A DNA stretch of 34,891 bases, from the NCBI GenBank assembly GCA_029098105.1, contig JAQXNR010000117.1:1-34891 (forward strand), given 5' to 3'. Origin of the DNA: Lachnospiraceae bacterium. Its GTDB lineage: Bacteria; Bacillota; Clostridia; Lachnospirales; Lachnospiraceae. The translations under genes and the position numbers were made by a program. Position 1 is the first letter of the stretch. Every line of letters begins with the position of its first letter. Below the pieces are notes generated by a model, which had not been told where the DNA came from, ran no database searches, and saw only the letters and a program-made list of their open reading frames with translations. Of the stretch, positions 24,171 to 31,980 are shown piece after piece.

Positions 24171-25085
24171 ATGGGTAGAAAAAAGAAACTTGTATATTTA
24201 TTAGTAATGTGTGTGTTTGGTATGATGTTTGCATGTACCCCCAGATGTATGGCGGCATCGGCTCTGGACAAGACGGATTTTGTATGGACCAAAGATGGAA
24301 AAGAATTTGATTTTTACAGTGAATGTGAAAAGTCAGGAGAAGACACATTCTTTGGGTACATTTATGACGAGAAAAAAATGGAACATGTAACAGTGAAAAA
24401 TCCTGGAGATTATAGTACGAGCCGGAATATCAAAATCGGAAGCAAAGCATCCAAGGTTTTGAAGCAATATGGGCAGGCAAAAAGAGTAACCTATAAGAGT
24501 ACTGAGAAGTTTCACAAAGTTTTGAGATACGATTATGTATCGCTGGATACTTCAAGATGGAAAAGTTATGTACAGTATAATTATAAAGAAAAAAAGAAGA
24601 ACTACCAGATTCGATTCTATTTTGACAAGAATAGTAAGGTGGTTGGAATTTGCTACATTTATAATTTAAATAAATGGCATAATTATTCCAACAAAGTGGT
24701 GAAATCCGGATTTTCTTTTAAGGTTCCTTCTGGAAAGAAGATTACGACAAAGACAATTGGAGGCAAAAAAGTATATGTTCTTCCGAAGGGAACGGTAGCC
24801 AAGTTTGATAAAGCAAAGGCGAATATAAAAGTATGGGATAGTTCGGTTGCCATATACGATGAAAACGGGGACTGCATAACAGGTACTGGTTTAGGCGGAG
24901 GTCCCTACAAGGACGGAGACAACTTATATAATTGGGAATGGAATGATTTGCCGAAAACATGTAAAAAAGCGGATAAATTATTAAAATCAGGTAAATACCG
25001 TTATTTAACAGTATGTTTTTACGATTACAGTCATAGTGAGAAAAAACAATATGCTCCGGAATATATTTATTTCCGTTTTGAGTAA
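24171..25085 (+). CDS. Secreted protein of unknown function
   Basis: The 304-residue product begins with a basic GRKKK stretch and a hydrophobic signal segment (about 8-23), followed by CTPRCMAAS, a plausible signal-peptidase I site after MAA; the cysteine context is not a good lipobox. The mature part is lysine- and tyrosine-rich. Residues 85-165 read KIGSKASKVLKQYGQAK, then several strands ending KVVGICYIYN. This pattern (I-x-x-G-x-x-x-x-x-V-x-x-x-Y-G-x-x) recalls BamE/SmpA-like folds; that is only a resemblance. A very strong ribosome site and its own terminator mark it as a monocistronic gene. Confidence 0.7.
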   Translation: MGRKKKLVYLLVMCVFGMMFACTPRCMAASALDKTDFVWTKDGKEFDFYSECEKSGEDTFFGYIYDEKKMEHVTVKNPGDYSTSRNIKIGSKASKVLKQYGQAKRVTYKSTEKFHKVLRYDYVSLDTSRWKSYVQYNYKEKKKNYQIRFYFDKNSKVVGICYIYNLNKWHNYSNKVVKSGFSFKVPSGKKITTKTIGGKKVYVLPKGTVAKFDKAKANIKVWDSSVAIYDENGDCITGTGLGGGPYKDGDNLYNWEWNDLPKTCKKADKLLKSGKYRYLTVCFYDYSHSEKKQYAPEYIYFRFE

Positions 25086-25107
25086 CTAGGTAATCACATT
25101 GAATCAT

Positions 25108-25148
25108 AAGGATGTTTGGTTAATATTGCCAAACATCCTTTCTTTTTT
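25108..25148 (+). terminator. Strong terminator after the secreted-protein gene
   Basis: A perfect 12-bp stem (25108-25119 with 25129-25140) and a 9-base loop are followed by TCTTTTTT. The rest of the gap to 25317 is AT-rich with no clear structure seen. Confidence 0.93.
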
Positions 25149-25317
25149 GAAGCTTTAAGACCGAAAAATTGTGCATTTGTCACATATACACAAAGAGGGA
25201 AGGAAAAATATAATAATTTTTACAAATGAGATAGGACTGCCTTTTGAGGAATAAAAGATTTTGTGAAATAGTAATAAAAAGAGTTGTGAAAAATATAGAT
25301 AAAAATTCAGGTTGACC

Positions 25318-25346
25318 TTGAATAACTAAAAATGATGTGCTAGAAT
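25318..25346 (+). promoter_or_regulatory. Strong promoter of the 686-residue gene
   Basis: TTGAAT (25318-25323) is 17 bases from TAGAAT (25341-25346), which is preceded by an extended -10 TGC. An AAGGAGGA ribosome site follows at about 25361-25368. Confidence 0.72.
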
Positions 25347-25374
25347 AGTAAGTAATATGTAAGGAGGAATTGCA

Positions 25375-27435
25375 ATGAACAATTTATCGGTTAATATGTC
25401 GCAGACAGACCACAGCTTGATGAATTTAGCGGCGTCAGGTAACAAGGGTTTGTTTATTCATTTTTTAAATGAGCAGTTGGAAGATGGATTTTATACGCTG
25501 GTAATTGACTATTTGAAGGATAATGAATTTGACATTACCCAGATGAATGTGCCGGAAGATATTAAAGCCAGTTCCGAAAGACTGTTTAAGTTGCAGGAAT
25601 TTGTGAATATACATATTAAACAGGCGGATAAGTACGAGATTGAGGACTGGATTGAACCCCTTTACCATCATGTGTATGGAGAACATGACCCGGCGGATAT
25701 TGACGGGGAGATTTCCGTTGGAGGCATTTACCGTTACAGTGTATGGCTCATTTATTTGTACCAGTCTGACCGGTTTGAAGATGCGATGCGTCTCATTGGT
25801 GAGAAGGTAGCACCACAGATGATTAACTGCTATTACCAGGCAATGGAAGAAGATGAGCGCCCTAAGAACTTTGACAAGGCGGTTATGGGTTATTTGGATT
25901 TAATCAGTGTGGTTATGGATATGGACGTGAGCAACCACACCAATTCAGAGTTGTATTTGAATAACCTGGAGGTATTTTACGATTACCTGATTGAGGATGA
26001 CAATGTTGCCAATGACTATAAGATTCAGTTCTCCATGGGTATGTTTAATGAGTACATTAAGAATCTGAATTATGACAAGGCATTTGAATTCTATGGATTG
26101 AATGCAGAATATATTCCTGTGGACAATATGAAGGTATATGATAGTTTCAAGGATTTGATTCGTAACTGTGACAATACCCGGAATACCAATGTATTGAACC
26201 GTGCTGTGGTAACTGCAATTTCCAAACAAGAGATTTACAACCGCCGGATTGATGGATTGATTTCTGATGTATCCCAGTTTATTAAGAAGGTATGTAAGTA
26301 TATTGAGGAAGACCCGGTTATGAAGAAGAACCTTCAGGTGCTGGGAACAGGTTCCTCTTTGTCGGATAAGAGTAATATTTTTGAGGGATTGTATGAGTAC
26401 AATCTGGTATTTTTCGAGTGTGGAATCAAGGCACTGGTGAACCAGGATATGTCTAACCGTTCCTGGGAGGAGAAGTACGAGATTCTGGATATGCTGTATA
26501 CTACGTTAAATGTATTGTTTAACGGGGACAATGTATATGAGTTGTCGAATAAGATTGAGCATCAGTTTATTGAGTTGAACTGGATTGGTAACTATATTAA
26601 TGGTAATCCGGCACTTCTCAAAGGATTGTTCAGCGTACGGGAAAAGATTAAGGCATTTAAGATTCGTAAGGATTCTATTATTGAGAAGAATAAGACGAAT
26701 CTGGAAATTAAGAGTATGCTGGAGGATAGACAGAAACATCTGGTATTCATGGCAGCGGATGATATGGTGAAGAACGGTGTAGAGAATGCCAAGGTTCAGG
26801 TTATGAGCAATGGCTACGACCCAAAGAAGATAGAGAAGCAACTTGCCCGTACCTACGAGAGCATTGTTCTTTCGAATCGTTACCAGCCGGCCAGCAGCGG
26901 TGGCTTTAAGTTCGGTGGCGGCAGTAACGATGAGTTGAAGAAACTGCTATCCAATATGAAAGTTGCAGATTGTGTTTACAAGTCTGAATGGCTTTGGAAT
27001 CAGTATGTGGAGAAGGGAGCAGAGGCTGCAACTAAGGAAGAACGGACCTATGCTATTGCTTACCTGATTAAGGCAGTAGAGGAGATTCTGACAAAGTCAG
27101 CGCCGAAGACAAGCAGTAATCCTAACAGCAACAAGCGTGTGATTGTGACAAAGACGGGTAAGGTGATTGAACTTTCAGACGAGACGACGGGAGGAGGGGC
27201 AACGGCCTCTGCACCGGAAAGCAATGTAATTAATTACATTAATAATATTGGTGATTACCTTGTGGATAATAAGCAGGATCATGTAGAATATGTACAAAGT
27301 TACATTAATGATTTGATTGCCCGTTTAATGGAAGTTGGATTTGATAAGGATTCTTTCCTTTCTATTTTCGAGGCGGATGATATTCGCAGCAAGACATGGA
27401 AAGTCATCAAAAAATTAATGTACGATATGGCGTAG
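25375..27435 (+). CDS. Large helical protein of unknown function
   Basis: I do not recognise this 686-residue protein. It has no signal peptide or membrane segment and is rich in acidic, aromatic and asparagine residues. The pattern is almost wholly alpha-helical, with repeated helix pairs like TPR or other solenoid proteins over residues 1-480. A low-complexity linker follows (SSGGFKFGGGSND near 510 and KTSSNPNSNKR near 585), then a small domain and a C-terminal helical segment. No catalytic motif is visible. Lysine is mostly coded AAG, unlike addAB (AAA) but like trpS, which suggests strong expression. It is alone between a strong promoter and a strong terminator. A cytoplasmic scaffold or adaptor is a guess only. 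Confidence 0.75.
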   Translation: MNNLSVNMSQTDHSLMNLAASGNKGLFIHFLNEQLEDGFYTLVIDYLKDNEFDITQMNVPEDIKASSERLFKLQEFVNIHIKQADKYEIEDWIEPLYHHVYGEHDPADIDGEISVGGIYRYSVWLIYLYQSDRFEDAMRLIGEKVAPQMINCYYQAMEEDERPKNFDKAVMGYLDLISVVMDMDVSNHTNSELYLNNLEVFYDYLIEDDNVANDYKIQFSMGMFNEYIKNLNYDKAFEFYGLNAEYIPVDNMKVYDSFKDLIRNCDNTRNTNVLNRAVVTAISKQEIYNRRIDGLISDVSQFIKKVCKYIEEDPVMKKNLQVLGTGSSLSDKSNIFEGLYEYNLVFFECGIKALVNQDMSNRSWEEKYEILDMLYTTLNVLFNGDNVYELSNKIEHQFIELNWIGNYINGNPALLKGLFSVREKIKAFKIRKDSIIEKNKTNLEIKSMLEDRQKHLVFMAADDMVKNGVENAKVQVMSNGYDPKKIEKQLARTYESIVLSNRYQPASSGGFKFGGGSNDELKKLLSNMKVADCVYKSEWLWNQYVEKGAEAATKEERTYAIAYLIKAVEEILTKSAPKTSSNPNSNKRVIVTKTGKVIELSDETTGGGATASAPESNVINYINNIGDYLVDNKQDHVEYVQSYINDLIARLMEVGFDKDSFLSIFEADDIRSKTWKVIKKLMYDMA

Positions 27436-27450
27436 GCACAAGCAGTGCAA

Positions 27451-27507
27451 AAACGCTAAGAAAGCAAAATCGGCTGCTGGCAGTCGATTTTGCTTTCTTG
27501 CGTTTTT
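27451..27507 (+). terminator. Long intrinsic terminator after the 686-residue gene
   Basis: A 15-bp perfect stem (27458-27472 with 27485-27499) continues, past one bulge, with six more pairs and ends in a T-run at 27503-27507. Confidence 0.93.
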
Positions 27508-27510
27508 ATA

Positions 27511-27554
27511 GGGCGACGCCCGGACACGATAAGGAACGAGGAACGAAGTTCCTT
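27511..27554 (+). repeat. GC-rich structured block, possible extragenic repeat
   Basis: GGGC-GAC-GCCC at 27511-27521 and AAGGAAC/GTTCCTT at 27531-27537 and 27548-27554 form two hairpins in a short GC-rich block between a terminator and the next start codon. A GGAACGA-type unit is repeated in the second loop. No second copy is visible in this window. Confidence 0.4.
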
Positions 27555-27588
27555 GAGTGGCGCACTGCGAAGAGGAATAGAGGTAAAT

Positions 27589-27894
27589 ATGATACGCAGA
27601 GAACAATTATATGTATTAGATTATTATAAGAAGAACACCTTTATGGGCAGCGATGGTATTATGAATTACCGGGTGCACCGGGTAGAGGAAGAAAAAGAAA
27701 GGGAGGAAGCCAAAGACGGCGATGGGGAGCCGGAGATGGTTTCTAAACTGGAGGGAATCTGCTGGAAGGGTCCCTATATTTTTGACAAAACAAAGGAGGA
27801 GAAGCAGTATAAACGGTTTCCTTATACGGAGGAGGGAATACAGGAACTGACTGCCTGGCTGAACCAGAAAAGGGAAGAAATGGAACAAGGGTAA
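27589..27894 (+). CDS. Small protein of unknown function
   Basis: A 101-residue acidic/basic soluble protein begins MIRREQLYVLDYYKKNTF. The ATG at 27589 is chosen because AGAGGT lies 5-6 bases upstream and the in-frame upstream part runs through the structured block. Recognisable patches are FMGSDGIMNYRVHRVEEE, a Glu/Lys-rich middle and FPYTEEGIQELTAWLNQK at the end, which looks like a helix-turn ending. I cannot assign a family. A bidirectional hairpin directly follows the stop. Confidence 0.62.
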   Translation: MIRREQLYVLDYYKKNTFMGSDGIMNYRVHRVEEEKEREEAKDGDGEPEMVSKLEGICWKGPYIFDKTKEEKQYKRFPYTEEGIQELTAWLNQKREEMEQG

Positions 27895-27901
27895 AATAAA
27901 A

Positions 27902-27946
27902 CAACCGCTGATTGGAGTGTCATAACTCCAGACAGCGGTTGATTTT
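27902..27946. terminator. Bidirectional terminator between the small gene and sfsA
   Basis: A 9-bp outer stem (27902-27910 with 27933-27941) encloses a second 6-bp stem (27913-27918 with 27925-27930). T-runs follow on both strands (ATTTTT on plus; TTTTATTTTA on minus). The stop codon of sfsA (27920-27922) sits in the loop. Confidence 0.88.
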
Positions 27947-28639
27947 TAGTTCTGATGGGGTGACTTCACATCCGAGACAGAGAATATGAACACCGGCTTT
28001 TTGTGCTTCTCTCAGTGCTTCCCCAAATTCCTCGTGGGTAGAATCGTTGGGAAGTACCCGGTCAACTCCTTTTAACTGTATAACAAAAGCAATATAGCAT
28101 TCGTATCCTTTTGAGACTGCAGCAGTCAGTTCCCGGATGTGTTTTACTCCCCGCAGGGTAGGAGCGTCAGGGAAATACCCGGTTCCTTCCCGTTCCAAGG
28201 TAACCCCTTTTACTTCCATGAGACATTTTTTGCCTGTCTGTCCTTCTGTTTCCTGCTCCCAGTAAAAGTCTAGTCGGGATTGTCCGTATGTGTATTCCGG
28301 CTTTAAAAAGGTAATGTGGGGAAAATGGGTGGGAAGCCATTCCCGCACTACCTGATTCGGAGCCTGACTGTCAATATTGATGAGGCAGTCAGCCATTGTC
28401 TGGTAGCCGGGATTATGAAGAAGGCTTTCTTTATAAACACCGATTAAATCGTATTTTGTTTTTCGCTCCGGATTACTGCAGCACTGCAAAAGAATAGAAG
28501 CACCGGGGAGTAACAGTTCTTTTAGCCGACCGGTATTTTTTACATGCACCGCTTCCTCATGCCCGTCTATAAGAACAGTCGCTACAAAACGGTTTTTTCG
28601 CTCTTTAAAAATTGCGGGTATAACGTTGTGGTAATTCAT
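27920..28639 (-). CDS. sfsA: SfsA family DNA/RNA nuclease-like protein
   Basis: SfsA proteins (sugar fermentation stimulation) have an OB-like N-terminal region and a nuclease-like C-terminal domain. The sequence shows the family pattern FKERKNRFVATVLIDG, then VHVKNTGRLKELLLPGA, the acidic active-site area SRLDFYW and CLMEVKGVTLEREG, and FPDAPTLRGVKHIREL. The start at 28639 is chosen because AGGAGG sits 5 bases upstream and family members begin at this methionine; an upstream in-frame ATG (28681) would add 14 residues without similarity. Length 239 is normal. The physiological role of the family is not firmly settled. Confidence 0.92.
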   Translation of the reverse strand: MNYHNVIPAIFKERKNRFVATVLIDGHEEAVHVKNTGRLKELLLPGASILLQCCSNPERKTKYDLIGVYKESLLHNPGYQTMADCLINIDSQAPNQVVREWLPTHFPHITFLKPEYTYGQSRLDFYWEQETEGQTGKKCLMEVKGVTLEREGTGYFPDAPTLRGVKHIRELTAAVSKGYECYIAFVIQLKGVDRVLPNDSTHEEFGEALREAQKAGVHILCLGCEVTPSELKINRCLEL

Positions 28640-28712
28640 GAAATCCTCCTGATGGTCAAAATAAAATCCGGTTTTTGACATAGAAGTCTACCGGATGATT
28701 GCAATAAAAAAG

Positions 28713-28784
28713 AGCGCGAGACGGGGATCGAACCCGCGACCTTCTCCTTGGCAAGGAGACGCTCCACCACTGAGCCACTCGCGC
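28713..28784 (-). tRNA. tRNA-Gly(GCC), copy 1
   Basis: The minus strand folds as a full cloverleaf: acceptor GCGCGAG/CTCGCGC, D stem GCTC/GAGC, anticodon stem TCTCC/GGAGA with loop TTGCCAA (anticodon GCC, glycine), T arm GCGGG-TTCGATC-CCCGT and discriminator T, as expected for tRNA-Gly. The CCA end is not encoded. It is the distal copy of a tandem pair, and a T-run follows on the minus strand, probably ending transcription. Confidence 0.97.
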
Positions 28785-28809
28785 ATGCTATGTACAATTA
28801 AAGTGTGAG

Positions 28810-28881
28810 AGCGCGAGACGGGGATCGAACCCGCGACCTTCTCCTTGGCAAGGAGACGCTCCACCACTGAGCCACTCGCGC
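28810..28881 (-). tRNA. tRNA-Gly(GCC), copy 2
   Basis: This is identical over all 72 bases to the copy at 28713-28784 and lies 25 bases upstream of it. The flanks also resemble each other (GCAT..TATGTAC on both), pointing to a tandem duplication of about 97 bases. It is the promoter-proximal copy. Confidence 0.97.
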
Positions 28882-28913
28882 ATATTATGTACCCTTTGTG
28901 CGGCACATGTTAT

Positions 28914-28942
28914 ATAATAGCAAAAGTGTTGTTGCGTGTCAA
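28914..28942 (-). promoter_or_regulatory. Promoter of the tRNA-Gly pair
   Basis: On the minus strand TTGACA (28942-28937) is 17 bases from TATTAT (28919-28914), about 30 bases ahead of the first tRNA. Confidence 0.88.
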
Positions 28943-28962
28943 GAGAAAATTTGCAAATTTAC

Positions 28963-28992
28963 TTGACATTGACGAAACCTGTAAAATATGGT
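28963..28992 (+). promoter_or_regulatory. Promoter of the acyl-CoA synthetase-like gene
   Basis: TTGACA (28963-28968) is 18 bases from TATGGT (28987-28992). It points away from the tRNA promoter, whose -35 is only 20 bases to the left. Confidence 0.65.
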
Positions 28993-29081
28993 ACTTTAAA
29001 AAATAGAGGTTTTACGCTGAAAAACTTTAAAGCAAGAAAGTGAAATGAAAGATTTCAGGGAAGGGAAAGTGAGACGATAAC

Positions 29082-30716
29082 ATGCCTGTTACGGATTATT
29101 TAGAGAGAAACTGTAAATTATATGGGGATGAGGTTGCTTTGGTGGAATTAAATCCCAGTATTGAGGATACCCGCCGGACTACATGGAAAGAGTACGATTT
29201 GGTGCAGACAACGGAATCCCAGCCATACCGCAGGGAGATTACCTGGAGTGTGTTTGATGAAAAGGCAAACCGGGTTGCCAACATGCTGTTGAGCAGAGGG
29301 GTAAAGCGGGGTGACAAGGTTGCGATTTTAATGTTTAACTGTTTGGAATGGCTGCCGATTTATTTTGGAATTTTAAAAAGCGGTGCGATTGCAGTACCTT
29401 TTAATTTTCGGTTTGATGCCAGTGAAATTGAATACTGTGCCAATCTGGCAGAAGTGGATATTTTGTTGTTTGGACCTGAGTTTATTGGGAGAATTGAATC
29501 CATTGCAGACAAATTGAGCAGAGGACGTCTGTTGATTTATGTGGGAGACCATTGCCCTACTTTTGCAGAGAGTTACCGAGAATTGGTAGCGGACTGTTCC
29601 AGCAAAGCACCACTTGTGCGGATTGAGGACGAAGATGATGCCGCAATCTATTTTTCTTCTGGAACTACCGGTTTTCCAAAAGCCATTTTACATAATCATG
29701 AAAGTTTGATGCAGGCGGCACAGATGGAGCAGAAACACCATGAAACCGGACGGGATGATGTCTTTTTATGCATCCCTCCTCTGTACCATACCGGGGCGAA
29801 GTTCCACTGGATGGGCAGTCTCTGTGCAGGAAGCAAGGCCGTATTGTTAAAGGGAACTAAGCCGGATATTATACTGAAGGCCATTTCCCAGGAGAAGTGT
29901 ACGATTGTATGGTTGCTTGTGCCTTGGGCACAGGATATTCTGGATGCTTTGGACAGAGGAGAACTGCATTTGCAGGACTATGATTTGGAACAGTGGCGTT
30001 TGATGCACATTGGAGCGCAGCCGGTGCCACCTTCTCTGATTAAGCACTGGAAGGAATACTTCCCGAATCACAAGTATGATACGAATTATGGTTTGTCAGA
30101 GTCTACCGGTCCGGGGTGTGTACATCTGGGAATGGAGAACATACATAAGGTGGGAGCCATTGGAATTCCGGGTTACCGCTGGCAGTGCAAAATAGTAGAT
30201 GAAAGTGGAAATGAAGTGAAGCAGGGGGATGTGGGAGAACTTTGTGTAAAGGGCCCTGGTGTTATGACCTGTTATTACAATGATGAAAAGGCGACGGCAG
30301 AAACCTTAAAGGATGGCTGGCTGTATACAGGGGATATGGCAATGCAGGATGAGGATGGATTCATTTTCCTGGTAGACCGGAAAAAGGATGTAATTGTCAG
30401 TGGCGGTGAAAATATATACCCTGTTCAGATTGAGAATTTCCTCAGTGCCTATGAAAAGGTAAAAGATGTTGCCGTAATTGGATTGCCGGACAAACGGTTG
30501 GGAGAGATTACCGGTGCGGTTATTTCAATAAAGGAAGGAACGGAGTGCAGCGAGGAGGAAATTAACGAGTATTGTATGGAACTGCCCCGTTATAAACGTC
30601 CGAAAAAGATTATATTTGCAGAGGTTCCGAGAAACGCAACAGGAAAAATTGAAAAGCCGGCACTGCGCAAAAAGTACGGTGTAGAATACCTGGTGGCAGA
30701 AGAAAACCGGGGATAG
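29082..30716 (+). CDS. AMP-binding acyl-CoA synthetase/ligase family protein
   Basis: ANL-superfamily enzymes activate a carboxylic acid as acyl-AMP and usually pass it to CoA. The 544-residue protein shows the P-loop YFSSGTTGFPKA (about 190-201), the A5 motif NYGLSESTGPG, the A7 motif GWLYTGDMA, the hinge LVDRKKDVIVSGGENIYP and the A10 lysine in RNATGKIEKPALRKKYG. It resembles medium/long-chain fatty acid or aromatic acid CoA ligases; the substrate is not predictable by eye. An unusual insertion of about 25 residues near the N-terminus (after ALVELNPSIEDT) separates the first strand from the AxxL helix. The ribosome site is weak. It is transcribed from its own promoter. Confidence 0.87.
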   Translation: MPVTDYLERNCKLYGDEVALVELNPSIEDTRRTTWKEYDLVQTTESQPYRREITWSVFDEKANRVANMLLSRGVKRGDKVAILMFNCLEWLPIYFGILKSGAIAVPFNFRFDASEIEYCANLAEVDILLFGPEFIGRIESIADKLSRGRLLIYVGDHCPTFAESYRELVADCSSKAPLVRIEDEDDAAIYFSSGTTGFPKAILHNHESLMQAAQMEQKHHETGRDDVFLCIPPLYHTGAKFHWMGSLCAGSKAVLLKGTKPDIILKAISQEKCTIVWLLVPWAQDILDALDRGELHLQDYDLEQWRLMHIGAQPVPPSLIKHWKEYFPNHKYDTNYGLSESTGPGCVHLGMENIHKVGAIGIPGYRWQCKIVDESGNEVKQGDVGELCVKGPGVMTCYYNDEKATAETLKDGWLYTGDMAMQDEDGFIFLVDRKKDVIVSGGENIYPVQIENFLSAYEKVKDVAVIGLPDKRLGEITGAVISIKEGTECSEEEINEYCMELPRYKRPKKIIFAEVPRNATGKIEKPALRKKYGVEYLVAEENRG

Positions 30717-30762
30717 AGCAGAAACTGAAGTGTTGTCATGGGAAGGTCATTTTATAAATAAA

Positions 30763-30791
30763 TTGTATATTCTTTGAAAAAGTGATAAAAT
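30763..30791 (+). promoter_or_regulatory. Promoter of trpS
   Basis: TTGTAT (30763-30768) is 17 bases from TAAAAT (30786-30791). No T-box is present in the 43 bases between this promoter and the trpS start. Confidence 0.68.
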
Positions 30792-30834
30792 GACTAAGTG
30801 CAAAAAGAATAAAGAAAGAGTCAGGAGATAGAGA

Positions 30835-31917
30835 ATGAGCAAGATTATTTTAACAGGTGACCGTCCGACGGGAAGACTGCATGTGGGACATTATGTAGGC
30901 TCTCTTCGCAGACGTGTGGAGTTACAGAATTCCGGTGAATATGACAAGATTTATATTATGATTGCCGATGCCCAGGCATTGACGGACAACGCAGACAATC
31001 CGGAGAAGGTAAGACAGAATATTGTGGAGGTAGCCTTGGATTATTTGTCCTGTGGATTGGACCCGGAAAAGTCTACCTTATTTATTCAGTCCATGATTCC
31101 GGAATTGACGGAACTTACTTTTTATTACATGAATCTGGTAACGGTTTCCCGTTTACAGCGCAATCCTACGGTAAAGTCAGAGATTCAGATGCGTAACTTT
31201 GAAGCCAGTATTCCAGTGGGATTTTTTACTTACCCAATCAGCCAGGCTGCCGATATTACCGCATTTAAGGCGACAACGGTTCCGGTTGGAGAGGACCAGA
31301 TGCCGATGTTGGAGCAGTGTAAGGAAATTGTTCACAAGTTCAATACGGTTTATGGAGAAGCACTGGTAGAGCCAGAGATTTTATTGCCGGACAATAAGGC
31401 GTGTATGCGTCTGCCGGGAACGGATGGCAAGGCAAAGATGAGCAAGTCACTGAACAACTGTATTTACCTGGCAGATACCCCGGAGGAGGTTAAGAAAAAG
31501 GTCATGTCCATGTACACTGACCCGGACCACATCCGGATTGAGGATCCGGGTAAATTGGAAGGAAATTGTGTCTTTACTTACCTGGATGCCTTTTGTAAGA
31601 CGGAACATTTTGCAGAGTTCCTTCCGGAATACAATAACCTTTCTGAATTGAAGGAGCATTACCAGCGTGGTGGTCTGGGAGATGTGAAGGTAAAGAAGTT
31701 TTTGAATCAGGTTTTGCAGGCAGAACTGGAGCCCATCCGTCAGAGACGCAAAGAGTGGGAGAAGAATATTCCTGCGGTTTATGAGATTTTGAAAAAGGGC
31801 AGTGAGGAAGCACAGAAAGTTGCAGCACAGACCTTGCAGGATGTGAAAAATGCTATGAAGATTAACTATTTTGATGACAATAATCTGATTAAAGAGCAGG
31901 TTGAAAAATATAAATAA
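30835..31917 (+). CDS. trpS: Tryptophanyl-tRNA synthetase
   Basis: TrpS charges tRNA-Trp. The class I signatures are present: the HIGH-type motif HVGHYVGSL at 16-24 and KMSKS at 201-205. At 360 residues it is somewhat longer than typical 330-residue TrpRS and opens MSKIILTGDRPTGRLHVGH, the form of one Firmicute subgroup. AGGAGA lies upstream of the ATG. Lysine codons are mostly AAG, as in other strongly expressed genes. It is unlinked to the trp operon and lacks a T-box, so tRNA-Trp charging and tryptophan synthesis are regulated separately here. Confidence 0.96.
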   Translation: MSKIILTGDRPTGRLHVGHYVGSLRRRVELQNSGEYDKIYIMIADAQALTDNADNPEKVRQNIVEVALDYLSCGLDPEKSTLFIQSMIPELTELTFYYMNLVTVSRLQRNPTVKSEIQMRNFEASIPVGFFTYPISQAADITAFKATTVPVGEDQMPMLEQCKEIVHKFNTVYGEALVEPEILLPDNKACMRLPGTDGKAKMSKSLNNCIYLADTPEEVKKKVMSMYTDPDHIRIEDPGKLEGNCVFTYLDAFCKTEHFAEFLPEYNNLSELKEHYQRGGLGDVKVKKFLNQVLQAELEPIRQRRKEWEKNIPAVYEILKKGSEEAQKVAAQTLQDVKNAMKINYFDDNNLIKEQVEKYK

Positions 31918-31922
31918 AGACG

Positions 31923-31953
31923 AAAAGGGGGTGGGCTTGACCCGCCCTTTTTC
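31923..31953 (+). terminator. Terminator after trpS
   Basis: A GC-rich stem (31927-31935 with 31941-31949, including G-T pairs) with loop CTTGA is followed by a short T-run to 31952. Confidence 0.78.
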
Positions 31954-31980
31954 TGTCTGGTTGCAGGAGGATGCCGGGGA

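Noticed and set aside
27490-27588. N-terminal extension of the small 101-residue protein
   Set aside because: The extension starts inside the preceding terminator and crosses the hairpin block; the ribosome site is at the ATG at 27589.
28713-28881. Direct repeats with a 97-base period as a possible CRISPR or mobile repeat
   Set aside because: The units fold as complete, identical tRNA-Gly genes, and there are only two.
28688-28906. 72-codon frame on the minus strand
   Set aside because: It is a reading frame through the two tRNA-Gly genes.
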